Origin: Diphasiastrum complanatum
Lineage: Eukaryota; Streptophyta; Lycopodiopsida; Lycopodiales; Lycopodiaceae
DNA: 39,232 bases
Reading direction: 5' to 3'
Assembly (NCBI GenBank): GCA_029204225.1
Contig: MU835419.1
Location: 1-39,232, forward strand
Under the pieces are notes generated by a model that ran no database searches, was not told the origin of the DNA, and saw only the letters and a program-made list of their open reading frames with translations. Below, piece after piece: positions 32,067 to 39,232 of the stretch (positions are counted from its first letter, which is position 1; the number at the start of each line of letters is the position of its first letter). A program made the position numbers and the translations under genes.

Positions 32067-32265
32067 GCCACGTGGCCGTTGTTTTGCACAAGAGTTCTCT
32101 CTCTCTCTCTCCTCGACTGCCTCACAGGAGAGTGGGAGTTCCGTTTCCTTGAACCTTAGTAGCAAGAGACAATCTAAAGCGCCACCGTTGGATATCATCT
32201 CGAACGTTCAAATGCTGCCACGATTTTGTGTCTAACCATCCAGATGACGTGCGTGGCCACGTGGC
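32067..32265 (+). promoter_or_regulatory. Paired G-box palindromes upstream of the dehydrogenase gene
   Basis: The perfect 10-base palindrome GCCACGTGGC occurs at 32067-32076 and 32256-32265. CACGTG with a following GC is the G-box/ABRE core bound by plant bZIP and bHLH factors, and ACGTGGC is a typical abscisic-acid response element. They lie 1.15-1.35 kb upstream of the GPDHC1-like ATG. A CT run (32098-32113) lies between them and a GA run (32339-32366) follows; such pyrimidine/purine runs are common near plant start sites. The promoter role is inferred from sequence only. Confidence 0.5.
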
Positions 32266-32338
32266 AAAAATCCAAGTGACCTACTAAAAAAACATATGCC
32301 ATTAGGCCCATAGTGGGGCCATACCCAGAAGGAAGCCA

Positions 32339-32366
32339 GGAGAGAGAGAGAGAGAGAGAGAGAGAT
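32339..32366. repeat. (AG)n microsatellite
   Basis: About 26 bases of GA/AG between the G-boxes and the tandem array upstream of the dehydrogenase. It may mark the promoter-proximal or 5' untranslated region, but no TATA box is clear. Confidence 0.9.
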
Positions 32367-32619
32367 GGCGATCGTGTAATGGTGTGTCGTTATATTCTCG
32401 AGCGATGGAAAAAGCAGTCATGGCGGCTTCAATGCTTTGTCAAATGGAAGCATTTCTTTATTATAATTCTCCTCTTTAACGATCCATAAACTCTTTGGCT
32501 TGGTGGAGTTACTATTATAGAGGCTTGCCACATCCTTTGTCAAAGAAATATAATAATATGCTAGAAAAGTAAGAAGTGCAGCAGCAACATTTGCTGCATG
32601 CACTTATTGCGTGTGTTAA

Positions 32620-33380
32620 ATGTAGATAATACGACCTTATGATCTTGGTTTTGAGGCTTTGGTAATGGTTCAGCAGCAGAGGTTTTCCAGTTTTTGCTCG
32701 TGAGAGAGACATTTTGCTGTTAAGTTTTCTGCCAGGAAGCACTACAATCTATGGCCTTATGATCCTGGATCTGAACCTTTGCCAGTTTGTCCAAATTTTC
32801 ATTCAACTTTCAAATATCCTGAGCTTCAAATAGAACGTGAGAGACATAATTTGCCTTTAAAGGTTCTTACAAGAAAGCATTTGCACTATACTTTAGGCTT
32901 ATGATCTTGAATCTGACGCTTTTCCAATTTTTCAGTTGCAGTTCGTCCAAATTTTCTTTCAATTTTCGAGTGTCTTGAATTCTGAATAGAATGTGAGAGA
33001 GATATTTTGCTGTTAAGTTTCCTTACAGAAGAGCATTTGGACTACAGTCTATGACCTTATGATCTTGGATCTGAAACTTTGCCAATTCCTCAACTGCAGT
33101 TTGTCCCATTTTCTTTAAATTCTCAAGTTTCTTCGGTTTAAAGTAGGAAGTAAGAGGGATCGTTTGCTATATGAAGTCTCCTTATAGGCAAGCTTTGCAT
33201 AACAATCTGCCTCGGATTAGTATCCTTATTATCTTGGATCGGAAGCTTTGGTAATGCCTAAGCAGCAGAGTCTGTCCAATTTTCTTTGAATCCTGACATG
33301 TCTTTGGTTTCAAACAGAACGTGAGAGGGATCGTTTGCTATAAAGCTTGCTAACAGGCAAGCAAATCTGCCTCTCATTGC
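32620..33380 (+). repeat. Five-unit degenerate tandem repeat upstream of the dehydrogenase ATG
   Basis: Each unit contains CTTATGATCTTGGATCTGAA or a variant (at 32636, 32756, 32898, 33056 and 33225), then a GTCCAATTTTCTTT block, a GAACGTGAGAGxGATxxTTTGC block and a CTTACAGGCAAGC-like end. Spacings of 120, 142, 158 and 169 bases show diverged, indel-bearing copies. The last copy ends about 30 bases before the start codon, so the array lies in the promoter or 5' leader. Confidence 0.85.
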
Positions 33381-33407
33381 AGAGGCGAAGACGAAAATCG
33401 TTATATT

Positions 33408-34041
33408 ATGGGGTCCCTGAGCAACGGAAACACGTACGCTGCGTGTGTAACACCAGAAGAGCGAGTCGGAGAGCTGCGAAGGCTATTCGGAAAGGCACAG
33501 GATGATCCGCTGCGTGTCGTTGGCGTGGGTGCTGGTGCTTGGGGAAGTGTATTTGTGGCCATGCTGCAGGATGCATACGAAACCATCCCTAATCTGGTGC
33601 AGGTGCGCATCTGGAGAAGGCCTGGCAAGGAGCTAGACAGACCATCGGCACAGCATCTGTTCGATGTGATAAATGCTCGAGAAGATGTTCTGCGCAGGCT
33701 CATTCGCAACTGCGCCTACCTCAAGTATGTGGAGGCGCGGCTAGGCGACCGTGTTCTGTTTGCAGATGAGATATTGCGTGATGGCTTTTGCATCAACATG
33801 CTCGACACTCCTCTTTGCCCTCTCAAAGTGGTGACAAATTTGCAGGAGGCTGTGTGGGATGCTGATATTGTGATAAATGGTCTTCCTTCCACAGAAACTC
33901 GTCGAGTGTTCGAGGAAATAGGCCGTTACTGGCGTGAGCGCAGGACTATGCCCATTGTGATCTCTCTAGCAAAGGGTGTGGAAGCGGCCTTACTACCCGT
34001 GCCTCATGTGGTGACGCCAACGCAAATGATTCAACAGGCTG
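33408..34041 (+). CDS. GPDHC1-like: Glycerol-3-phosphate dehydrogenase (NAD+), cytosolic, exon 1
   Basis: The frame from ATG 33408 gives 211 codons plus one base. It carries the Rossmann NAD-binding loop GAGAWG at residues 41-46 within [17 protein letters not shown]. It continues with [20 protein letters not shown] and [10 protein letters not shown], both family blocks that lie around the dinucleotide and substrate. There is no signal or transit peptide, matching the cytosolic plant form. The enzyme reduces dihydroxyacetone phosphate to glycerol 3-phosphate with NADH, supplying glycerolipid synthesis and the redox shuttle to mitochondria. The ATG is the first in frame after the repeat array and the N-terminus looks like plant homologues. 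The exon ends ...QQA-G at donor GTATGC (34042). Confidence 0.93.
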
Positions 34042-34868
34042 GTATGCTCTTTGATTGCTTGTAATCTCCACTTGTGAGTTGAAGACCAGATCATTGGGAA
34101 GGCGCTGATTGGAAATGAGCTTTGTTCTTGGTTTTGGTTAGCTGAGTTTACTTATTTTGTCTGCAAAACTTGCATCAAGCAGTATTATATTTTAACTGAA
34201 GCCCATTGAGCATGTGTATCATGCTCAAGAGGTGGTACTAAAACAATCAGATGACTCATTCTCACACTCTCATATAAGGGGTGGAAGGGCTGGCTAAGGC
34301 CTGCAGCAAGCCTTAGAGAACTCTGTTTAAGCTGGCATTTAGCTCCACCCTGTTCAGAGCTAATAGAGTCTTTATTGGCAACATATCTTTTTCCGGTAAA
34401 CAGTCAGAAAGAGCTTGTTTTTTTTTTTTTCACTTCTGCTGTTAGAATGACTAATCATGTTTTTGGTATAACTTCCATGGCTCAGATGTGATTATGTGTT
34501 CTTTGCTTTAAGACAGAACAGAAGCCTAGACTTATTTCCAATCAACTAGCAAGGACAGTAGCAAGTTTTGTTTCTTGTGAGCAGTCTCACACAAGCTGTA
34601 AATTATTGTCACGATTGCTTTGATTTCTTCATCAGTTAAAGGAGATCCCCTTCGTGTAGATGGTTTTTTAATGTCTCCTCAAAGATCTTAGTTGATGTTC
34701 TAAGTGCTTATGTGTTCTTAATGCCATTCCAATCACGTTGAGGCCTGACATAGTGCAATTTTGTGTTCATGCTCCTTTTAGAGCTTCACTTTCCTTTCAA
34801 AGCTTCAATCATCTCATCCTAACCGATCACACTTTTTCTTACTGTTGTGTGGCACTTTCTGTTCACAG
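34042..34868 (+). other. Intron 1 of the dehydrogenase
   Basis: Length 827 bases with GT (34042-34043) and AG (34867-34868) ends and a pyrimidine-rich stretch before the acceptor. It keeps the reading phase (G|CT). It contains a run of T at about 34420-34431. No transposon is recognised in it. Confidence 0.88.
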
Positions 34869-35090
34869 CTAAAATTCCTGCAATAAATGTCCTCTATCTT
34901 GGTGGTCCCAACATTGCAGCAGAAGTGTATAACAAAGAATATGCCAATGCTCGTATCTGTGGATCTGAGAAATGGACAAAGCCACTGGCAAAGTTTTTAC
35001 GTCATCATCATTTTGTTGTCTGGGACAACTGTGATCTTGTGACACATGAAATGATGGGGGGCCTTAAGAATGTCTATGCCATCGGTGCTG
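34869..35090 (+). CDS. GPDHC1-like: Glycerol-3-phosphate dehydrogenase, exon 2
   Basis: 222 bases in phase with exon 1. It encodes [20 protein letters not shown], a block in which GGPN contacts the substrate side, then [20 protein letters not shown] and [12 protein letters not shown]. The Lys of GLKN corresponds to the catalytic lysine of the family. The frame has no stop, and the splice sites (acceptor CACAG, donor GTGAGT) are good. An internal ATG can start a shorter frame at 34847, but splicing to exon 1 is clearly intended. Confidence 0.93.
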
Positions 35091-35629
35091 GTGAGTAAAC
35101 TGATTATATCTGCTGGGGCAAGGCATAGGATCTGTGAGAGAGAGAAGGGGGAGGGGAGAGACAACAGAAATCGCAGACTTATTGGTTTTGCTTCTGAATG
35201 ACCTGCTTGAACTGATACTGATAGCAACACTAACATCTACATGGTAGCTATTCCAAGCATTTTATTAGTTTATTTTTGTGAGTACTTATGTGACACATAA
35301 CTTAAAGCAAAATGCATCCTTCGTGTTTGGCTGTCTCGTAACATCGTAGAACAAACAATCCATTTATTCAGTGTAGTTTTTTCTTTTCTAGGTCAATTGT
35401 GCAACACATTGTCTCAACACACATTTTTACTGGATCATCTTGTTGTGGTCTCTTTGACTTGAATAGGGAAGTGTGAAGTACTCATTCTCCTGAAGTTCAC
35501 TCAGGCAACATCCAGACAAGTTTGAACATCTTATTGCTCCTATAAAACATGTAGCTCTGAGAGTTAATTTAATTTGAGAAGAGTGAGCTACTATTGAAAC
35601 TTGTGTTTGTTGGGTGCGTGAGAATCTAG
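35091..35629 (+). other. Intron 2 of the dehydrogenase
   Basis: 539 bases from GTGAGT to CTAG, placing the junction at AIGA(G)-M. It holds a short GA-rich patch near 35136-35160 and nothing coding. Confidence 0.88.
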
Positions 35630-35877
35630 GGATGGTAGCAGCATTGACAAATGAGAGTGCCACAAGTAAGGCAGTTTACTTTGCCCATTGCGTTTCGGAA
35701 ATGATTTACATCACCCATCTACTTGCTGAGGAGCCAGAAAGGTTGGCAGGTCCATTACTAGCTGATACTTATGTCACCTTGTTGAAGGGACGTAATGCTT
35801 GGTATGGCCAGAAAATTGGAAGTGGAGAACTGAAACCAGACATGGGAGTCAACATTAAAGGGAAAGGAATGATTCAG
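35630..35877 (+). CDS. GPDHC1-like: Glycerol-3-phosphate dehydrogenase, exon 3
   Basis: 248 bases beginning with the last two bases of a Gly codon, then [56 protein letters not shown] and GKGMIQ. The C-terminal helical domain of the family (NEx[12 protein letters not shown]) binds substrate and forms the dimer. It ends in frame at CAG|GTCATA. The junction restores the family sequence across AIGAG-MVAAL. An ORF reading past the donor to 36009 is intron read-through. Confidence 0.93.
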
Positions 35878-36167
35878 GTCATAACTCAAATTCAGTTTGT
35901 AATGCCTATATACAAGCAAGGGTTGTTCAATTTAGAGTTGTGCTTTCTGAAAGAGCGGAGCTTGAAATGTAGGGGTTGTTCATGTAATAGGCTCTTCAGA
36001 TATGAATAAGAAGCTTAAATGTGTGTAAAGCACCGGTTTTCACAATTTATGAAATGAGTCGCAGTAGTTTATTCCTTGAAAGGCCTCCTACAAATGACAT
36101 TCTGAAATACTCTCTCTCTCTCTCTCTCTCTCTGCTGTTTATAAAGGTATTATTTGCACATGTGCAG
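35878..36167 (+). other. Intron 3 of the dehydrogenase with a CT microsatellite
   Basis: 290 bases from GTCATA to TGTGCAG, phase 0. A (CT)n run at 36111-36133 lies 35 bases before the acceptor and may act as a polypyrimidine tract. Confidence 0.88.
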
Positions 36168-36307
36168 GGGGTTTCAGCAGTGGAAGCATTCCATGAATTG
36201 CTACGTCAGCCTAGTCTAAGTGTGACACACCCTGACGGAATTAGGACTGTGGCTCCAGTGGAACTTTGTCCCATTCTCATTATCCTATATCGGATTCTCA
36301 TAAAAAG
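36168..36307 (+). CDS. GPDHC1-like: Glycerol-3-phosphate dehydrogenase, exon 4
   Basis: 140 bases in phase: [20 protein letters not shown], then [20 protein letters not shown] and KR before donor GTTAGT. It continues the C-terminal helical domain. The total read so far is about 414 residues, against roughly 460 in Arabidopsis GPDHC1 as I recall it, so one more exon of 40-50 codons is expected. None is visible in the remaining 2.9 kb, so it lies beyond the right edge or is lost. Confidence 0.9.
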
Positions 36308-36341
36308 GTTAGTTTCGCCATTCATAAAAAAGAAAACTCTG

Positions 36342-36405
<64 letters not shown>

Positions 36406-37423
36406 GCGCACACACACACACACACACAAGTATGTGTAGTGGTATATGAATCTTTGCTTGTACCATTCTCAGTGCATTTATTCTAGAGATTTAGTGTGGT
36501 AAGTCTTTTTGTTATATTAGATTTTAGGAAAAAAGGATACACTTTTCCTCAACTTGCAATCTCAATAATATCCTCTGGTTATAGTCTCCAGGAAACTCTA
36601 TTCACGAGTTTTGAAGTATTCATGAATTGATATCATTCTACTATTAGCTAGAACTTGAGAGTGTTTTACTTCAGTTCTCATTTATAGTCATTCAGGCTAC
36701 ACATTCTGGATGCCAGGGAGTGTTGAGGGTTAACATTAGGTGCCCTATGCAAAATATGGTTAAAAAGACATATTCTTGCTTTGTTTTTAAACAGATTTTC
36801 CTTTCGGCTACATTGCTTGATTTGAATCTTTAAAAAGAACTTTGAATCTTCATGCCATTCTCAATTCCAATCTTCCTGATTCAAATCCAGTGGTAATTCT
36901 GCTCTGAGCATGAGATGAATGTAGATAATTCTGGGATGTGTAGGTGTAGAGGCAGGGGATTGGCGTTTCAAGTGTGCAGCTTACCATTGTTTATCTTCCA
37001 CATGAAAGTTCGATCCTTGTGCTTGATATGGGAGTTACCGATGAATTTCTCTACATTTTTCATATTTTTGTAAATCTGCTCTCTTTATGATTTGCTAGTG
37101 AGTTGCAAAACTTCATTGAGAAGCTTATTTTTGCAATTATTTGTCTTTGAACAAAGTCGTGCCTATCTAGCAAACCAGAAACAGATGTAGGAAAGTACAC
37201 CTTTCTAAAGTTCAACAAACTTCATGTGCCATTTCGTTGCATGTTCCTGTGGTGTCTAAACCTCCTAGAAAGTGATATGCTGTGTTGAAAATCATTGCCT
37301 TTCATGGATACATGGGAACATTCTGGAAGAGTTCTGAAATTTATTAAGGTTTTGGCAAGTTTGACAGGCTGTGACAGAGTGAATCAGAGTTGATCCTAAT
37401 CGAACAGTGATGATTGAATCCTA
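36308..37423 (+). other. Start of intron 4 (or 3' flank) of the dehydrogenase
   Basis: It begins GTTAGT and contains a (CT)n-(CA)n microsatellite at 36346-36428. The rest is AT-rich with no coding block. A C-terminal exon ending in the family's usual HAFYRPSLL-type tail was looked for and not found. Confidence 0.55.
36346..36428. repeat. (CT)n-(CA)n microsatellite in intron 4
   Basis: About 57 bases of CT followed by a CACGCG interruption and about 20 bases of CA, the same compound structure as the tract at 26597-26775. The Ser-Leu and Arg-Glu frames over it are artefacts. Confidence 0.97.
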
Positions 37424-37428
37424 CAAGG

Positions 37429-37840
37429 TGTTGGAGATGGTGAACTCATGCAACCATTCTCTAGCATTCCCCAAAGGGGCCGACAAATCGGTAGTCATTG
37501 ACACCAAATTGTCGGACCCCAAAAACAAGAGCTGAATGCAGACGTCGAGCATGAAGAATTGTCGGGCAAGTCGAACTATCGGGACCATAGCTCGACAATC
37601 GTGAAACTTTAAATCGTCACGCTCAGCCGTAAAAAGTGATGTAACCAAAGACATAGTTAACTGAGAGTTTAGTCTAAACCTCTCTTGTAATGATCAGTTA
37701 AGATATCTTGTAATCCCACCTAGCAGGGACATAAGTATAGATCGGATTCAATAGAATAGACGAAGCAATCTACAAGTAGCAGTATAAAGATTTCGTAAGA
37801 AGAGTGTCAGGTCGCCAACGAGCGAGACTCTGCCTACTCA
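37429..37840 (+). repeat. Truncated 5' LTR
   Basis: About 412 bases that match the start of the 3' LTR, from TGTTGGAGATGG to CGAGACTCTGCC(T/A)ACTCA, with a few substitutions. After 37840 it departs from its partner and enters the pol fragment. Confidence 0.88.
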
Positions 37841-38030
37841 AGAGAAGGAATTTGTTCCTCAACACTACAGCGATGCAAGCTGGGCGAGCTGCAAAGATGA
37901 CAACAAGTGGCACAGTTGCAAAGTTGAATACGTAGCGGCTTCAAAGGTGGCAAATGAGGTAATATGGCTCAAGATGATGTTGGAAGCAATTGGCAAACAA
38001 CACGGAAACCCTTCATCGTTCAACATGGAG
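37841..38030 (+). pseudogene. Copia RNase H fragment
   Basis: The plus strand encodes HYSDASWASCKDDNKWHSCK, VEYVAASKVANEVIWLKMML and EAIGKQHGNPSS. This matches copia RNase H (GYSDADWAGCxDDRKSTSG..., EAEYVAxSxAxKEAxWL). The first metal-binding Asp (YSDA) and the Glu (in VEYVAAS) are kept, but the fragment is only about 55 codons. A purine stretch (CATGGAG) leads into the 3' LTR. Confidence 0.85.
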
Positions 38031-38636
38031 TGTTGGAGATGGTGACCTCATGCAACCATTCTCTAGCATTCCCCAAAGGGGCTGACAAATCGGCAGTCAT
38101 CGACACCGAATTGTCGGACCCCAAAAACAAGAGCTGAACGCAGACGTCGAGCAGAACGAATTGTCGGGCAAGTCGAACTATTGGGACCATAGCTCGCGAC
38201 AAGCGTGAAACTTTAAACCGTCACGCTCAGCTGTAAAAAGTAACGTTACCAGAGACATAGTTAACTGAGAGTTTAGTCTAAACCTCTCTTGTAATGAATA
38301 GTTAAGATATCTTGTAATCCCACCTAGCAGGACATAAGTATAGATCAAATTCAATAGAATAGACGAAGCAATCTGCAAGTAGTAGTATATAGATTCTGTA
38401 AGAGGAGCGTCAGGCCGCCAACGAGTGAGACTCTGCCAACTCACTCTGATAAGCAAAACAAAATACAAAAGAGTTTTCTGTTCTTCCATCATTGATTCAC
38501 GCGTTGCATCTGTTACTTGTGATTGATTGTTCCACTGCTTGTGATTGATAGTCGCGTATCTAGGTCCTGTAATGTAATGCAGTGTGTAGCGCACTTCCGC
38601 CAAAAGTAGGCGCACCCTCGCAGACAAATTCTGACA
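38031..38636 (+). repeat. 3' LTR of the deletion-derived copia element
   Basis: 606 bases from TGTTGGAGATGG to TTCTGACA, ending at the CAAGG target duplication. It is the only complete LTR of the element. Confidence 0.85.
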
Positions 38637-38641
38637 CAAGG

Positions 38642-39232
38642 ATCATAGTTTGAAGCCTAATTTCTGGTAAGAGGTGAGAAGAGCAGAATTACTAAAGAAT
38701 TTGGTTATTGAACACAGATTGCTCTTAAGTCACTAAATGGTGATTTGGTGGCATATTAGTAGCTTATATAGCTTAATCCTGCAGTGACATTCCTTTAATC
38801 TGATGGAGATGAGAAGAAATGTGTTGCTTCTTTTCTTTGACCATTCATTTGGAGGATCCTTGCAATTTCTGGACCTGAAAACTTTTGGATATACCCTTGA
38901 CTTCCATTTATCATTTTTACGAAATTTTTCCCAATATGCCATAACAAAATTACTAGATCCCAATGTATTTGTTGGCAGGTATTTGCCCCGCCCATCTGGC
39001 CTGGTCAATTGCAATGAATGGGCCCTGACCTTGGTGATTGACCTAGTGAACTCAAAACCGCAATGATAGCATAACGGCCTAAATTGACGTTTTAGGCATG
39101 AGGAAACACAATGTAGCCCTTTACATTCCTTCAATCTGACACCTACAACTAGTTCTATACTCTTTTCAAAATTGACATGTGTAGGGCAAAAAAACACTTA
39201 GATTTGTAGATTTCTCGCTCCACGCTCGTTTC
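38642..39232. other. Right-edge stretch with an unassigned minus-strand frame
   Basis: The minus-strand frame 39197-38733 (154 codons) is open but not recognised. Its segment CYHCGFEFTRSITKVRAHSL has the C-X2-C...H layout and the F..S..RVRAH pattern of BED-type zinc fingers found in hAT transposases and domesticated relatives. The rest of the frame does not match a transposase core. It could be a decayed repeat. No glycerol-3-phosphate dehydrogenase exon is seen here. Confidence 0.3.

Larger units (their letters stand above)
37424..38641 (+). mobile_element. Deletion-derived copia element in the last intron
   Basis: The element 37429-38636 is flanked by CAAGG (37424-37428 and 38637-38641). 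It has a truncated 5' LTR (37429-37840), a short RNase H fragment, and a full 3' LTR (38031-38636, TGTTGGAG...TTCTGACA). The missing parts are the last 190 or so bases of the 5' LTR, the primer site, gag, protease, integrase and RT. The intact outer ends show that it inserted as a longer element and then lost its inside. Confidence 0.85.

Overview
This is nuclear DNA of a land plant, almost certainly a seed plant. It holds two intron-containing plant genes, initiator-Met-tRNA primer sites of plant LTR retrotransposons, Ty1/copia, chromovirus-type Ty3/gypsy and Helitron sequences, and long CT/GA microsatellites. The species cannot be named from the sequence. The density of old, nested, broken transposons suggests a large genome. 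There is no operon, CRISPR array or prokaryotic feature.

Layout. (1) 1-2060: pieces of LTR elements, including a minus-strand leader with primer site and LTR, a plus-strand LTR, and a gypsy reverse transcriptase fragment. (2) 2262-8823: a minus-strand chromovirus with a GACAT target duplication. It has two LTRs and a gag fused to integrase, but protease, RT and RNase H are missing. Nested in it are a hAT-like MITE (8-bp duplication), a tandem duplication of the MITE junction, and a 1.1-kb solo LTR (duplication AATGG). (3) 8824-12900: intergenic sequence around exon 1 of an AT-hook (AHL) gene on the minus strand at 10298-10700, plus a small MITE candidate. (4) 12970-15022: a LINE RT scrap, a broken copia end with its LTR, and a second solo LTR. 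(5) 15580-25500: a decayed Helitron. Its helicase half is on the plus strand and its Rep half on the minus strand, and a 4.35-kb copia element sits inside the helicase. (6) 25500-32000: AT-rich sequence, a hairpin, two opposed microsatellites, GC-rich repeats and gypsy protease/RNase H scraps. (7) 32030-36307 and on to the right edge: a cytosolic NAD-dependent glycerol-3-phosphate dehydrogenase gene (GPDHC1-like). It has four readable exons, a five-unit tandem repeat upstream of the ATG, and a deletion-derived copia element in the last intron.

The two host genes are unrelated in function. AHL proteins bind AT-rich DNA in the nucleus; GPDHC1 interconverts dihydroxyacetone phosphate and glycerol 3-phosphate. 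Neither is complete in the window: AHL shows only its first exon and the dehydrogenase lacks its last 40-50 codons. No convincing new functional system was found. The most interesting structures are the split, inverted Helitron, the internally deleted LTR elements, the repeat array in front of the dehydrogenase, and palindrome-rich copia LTRs.
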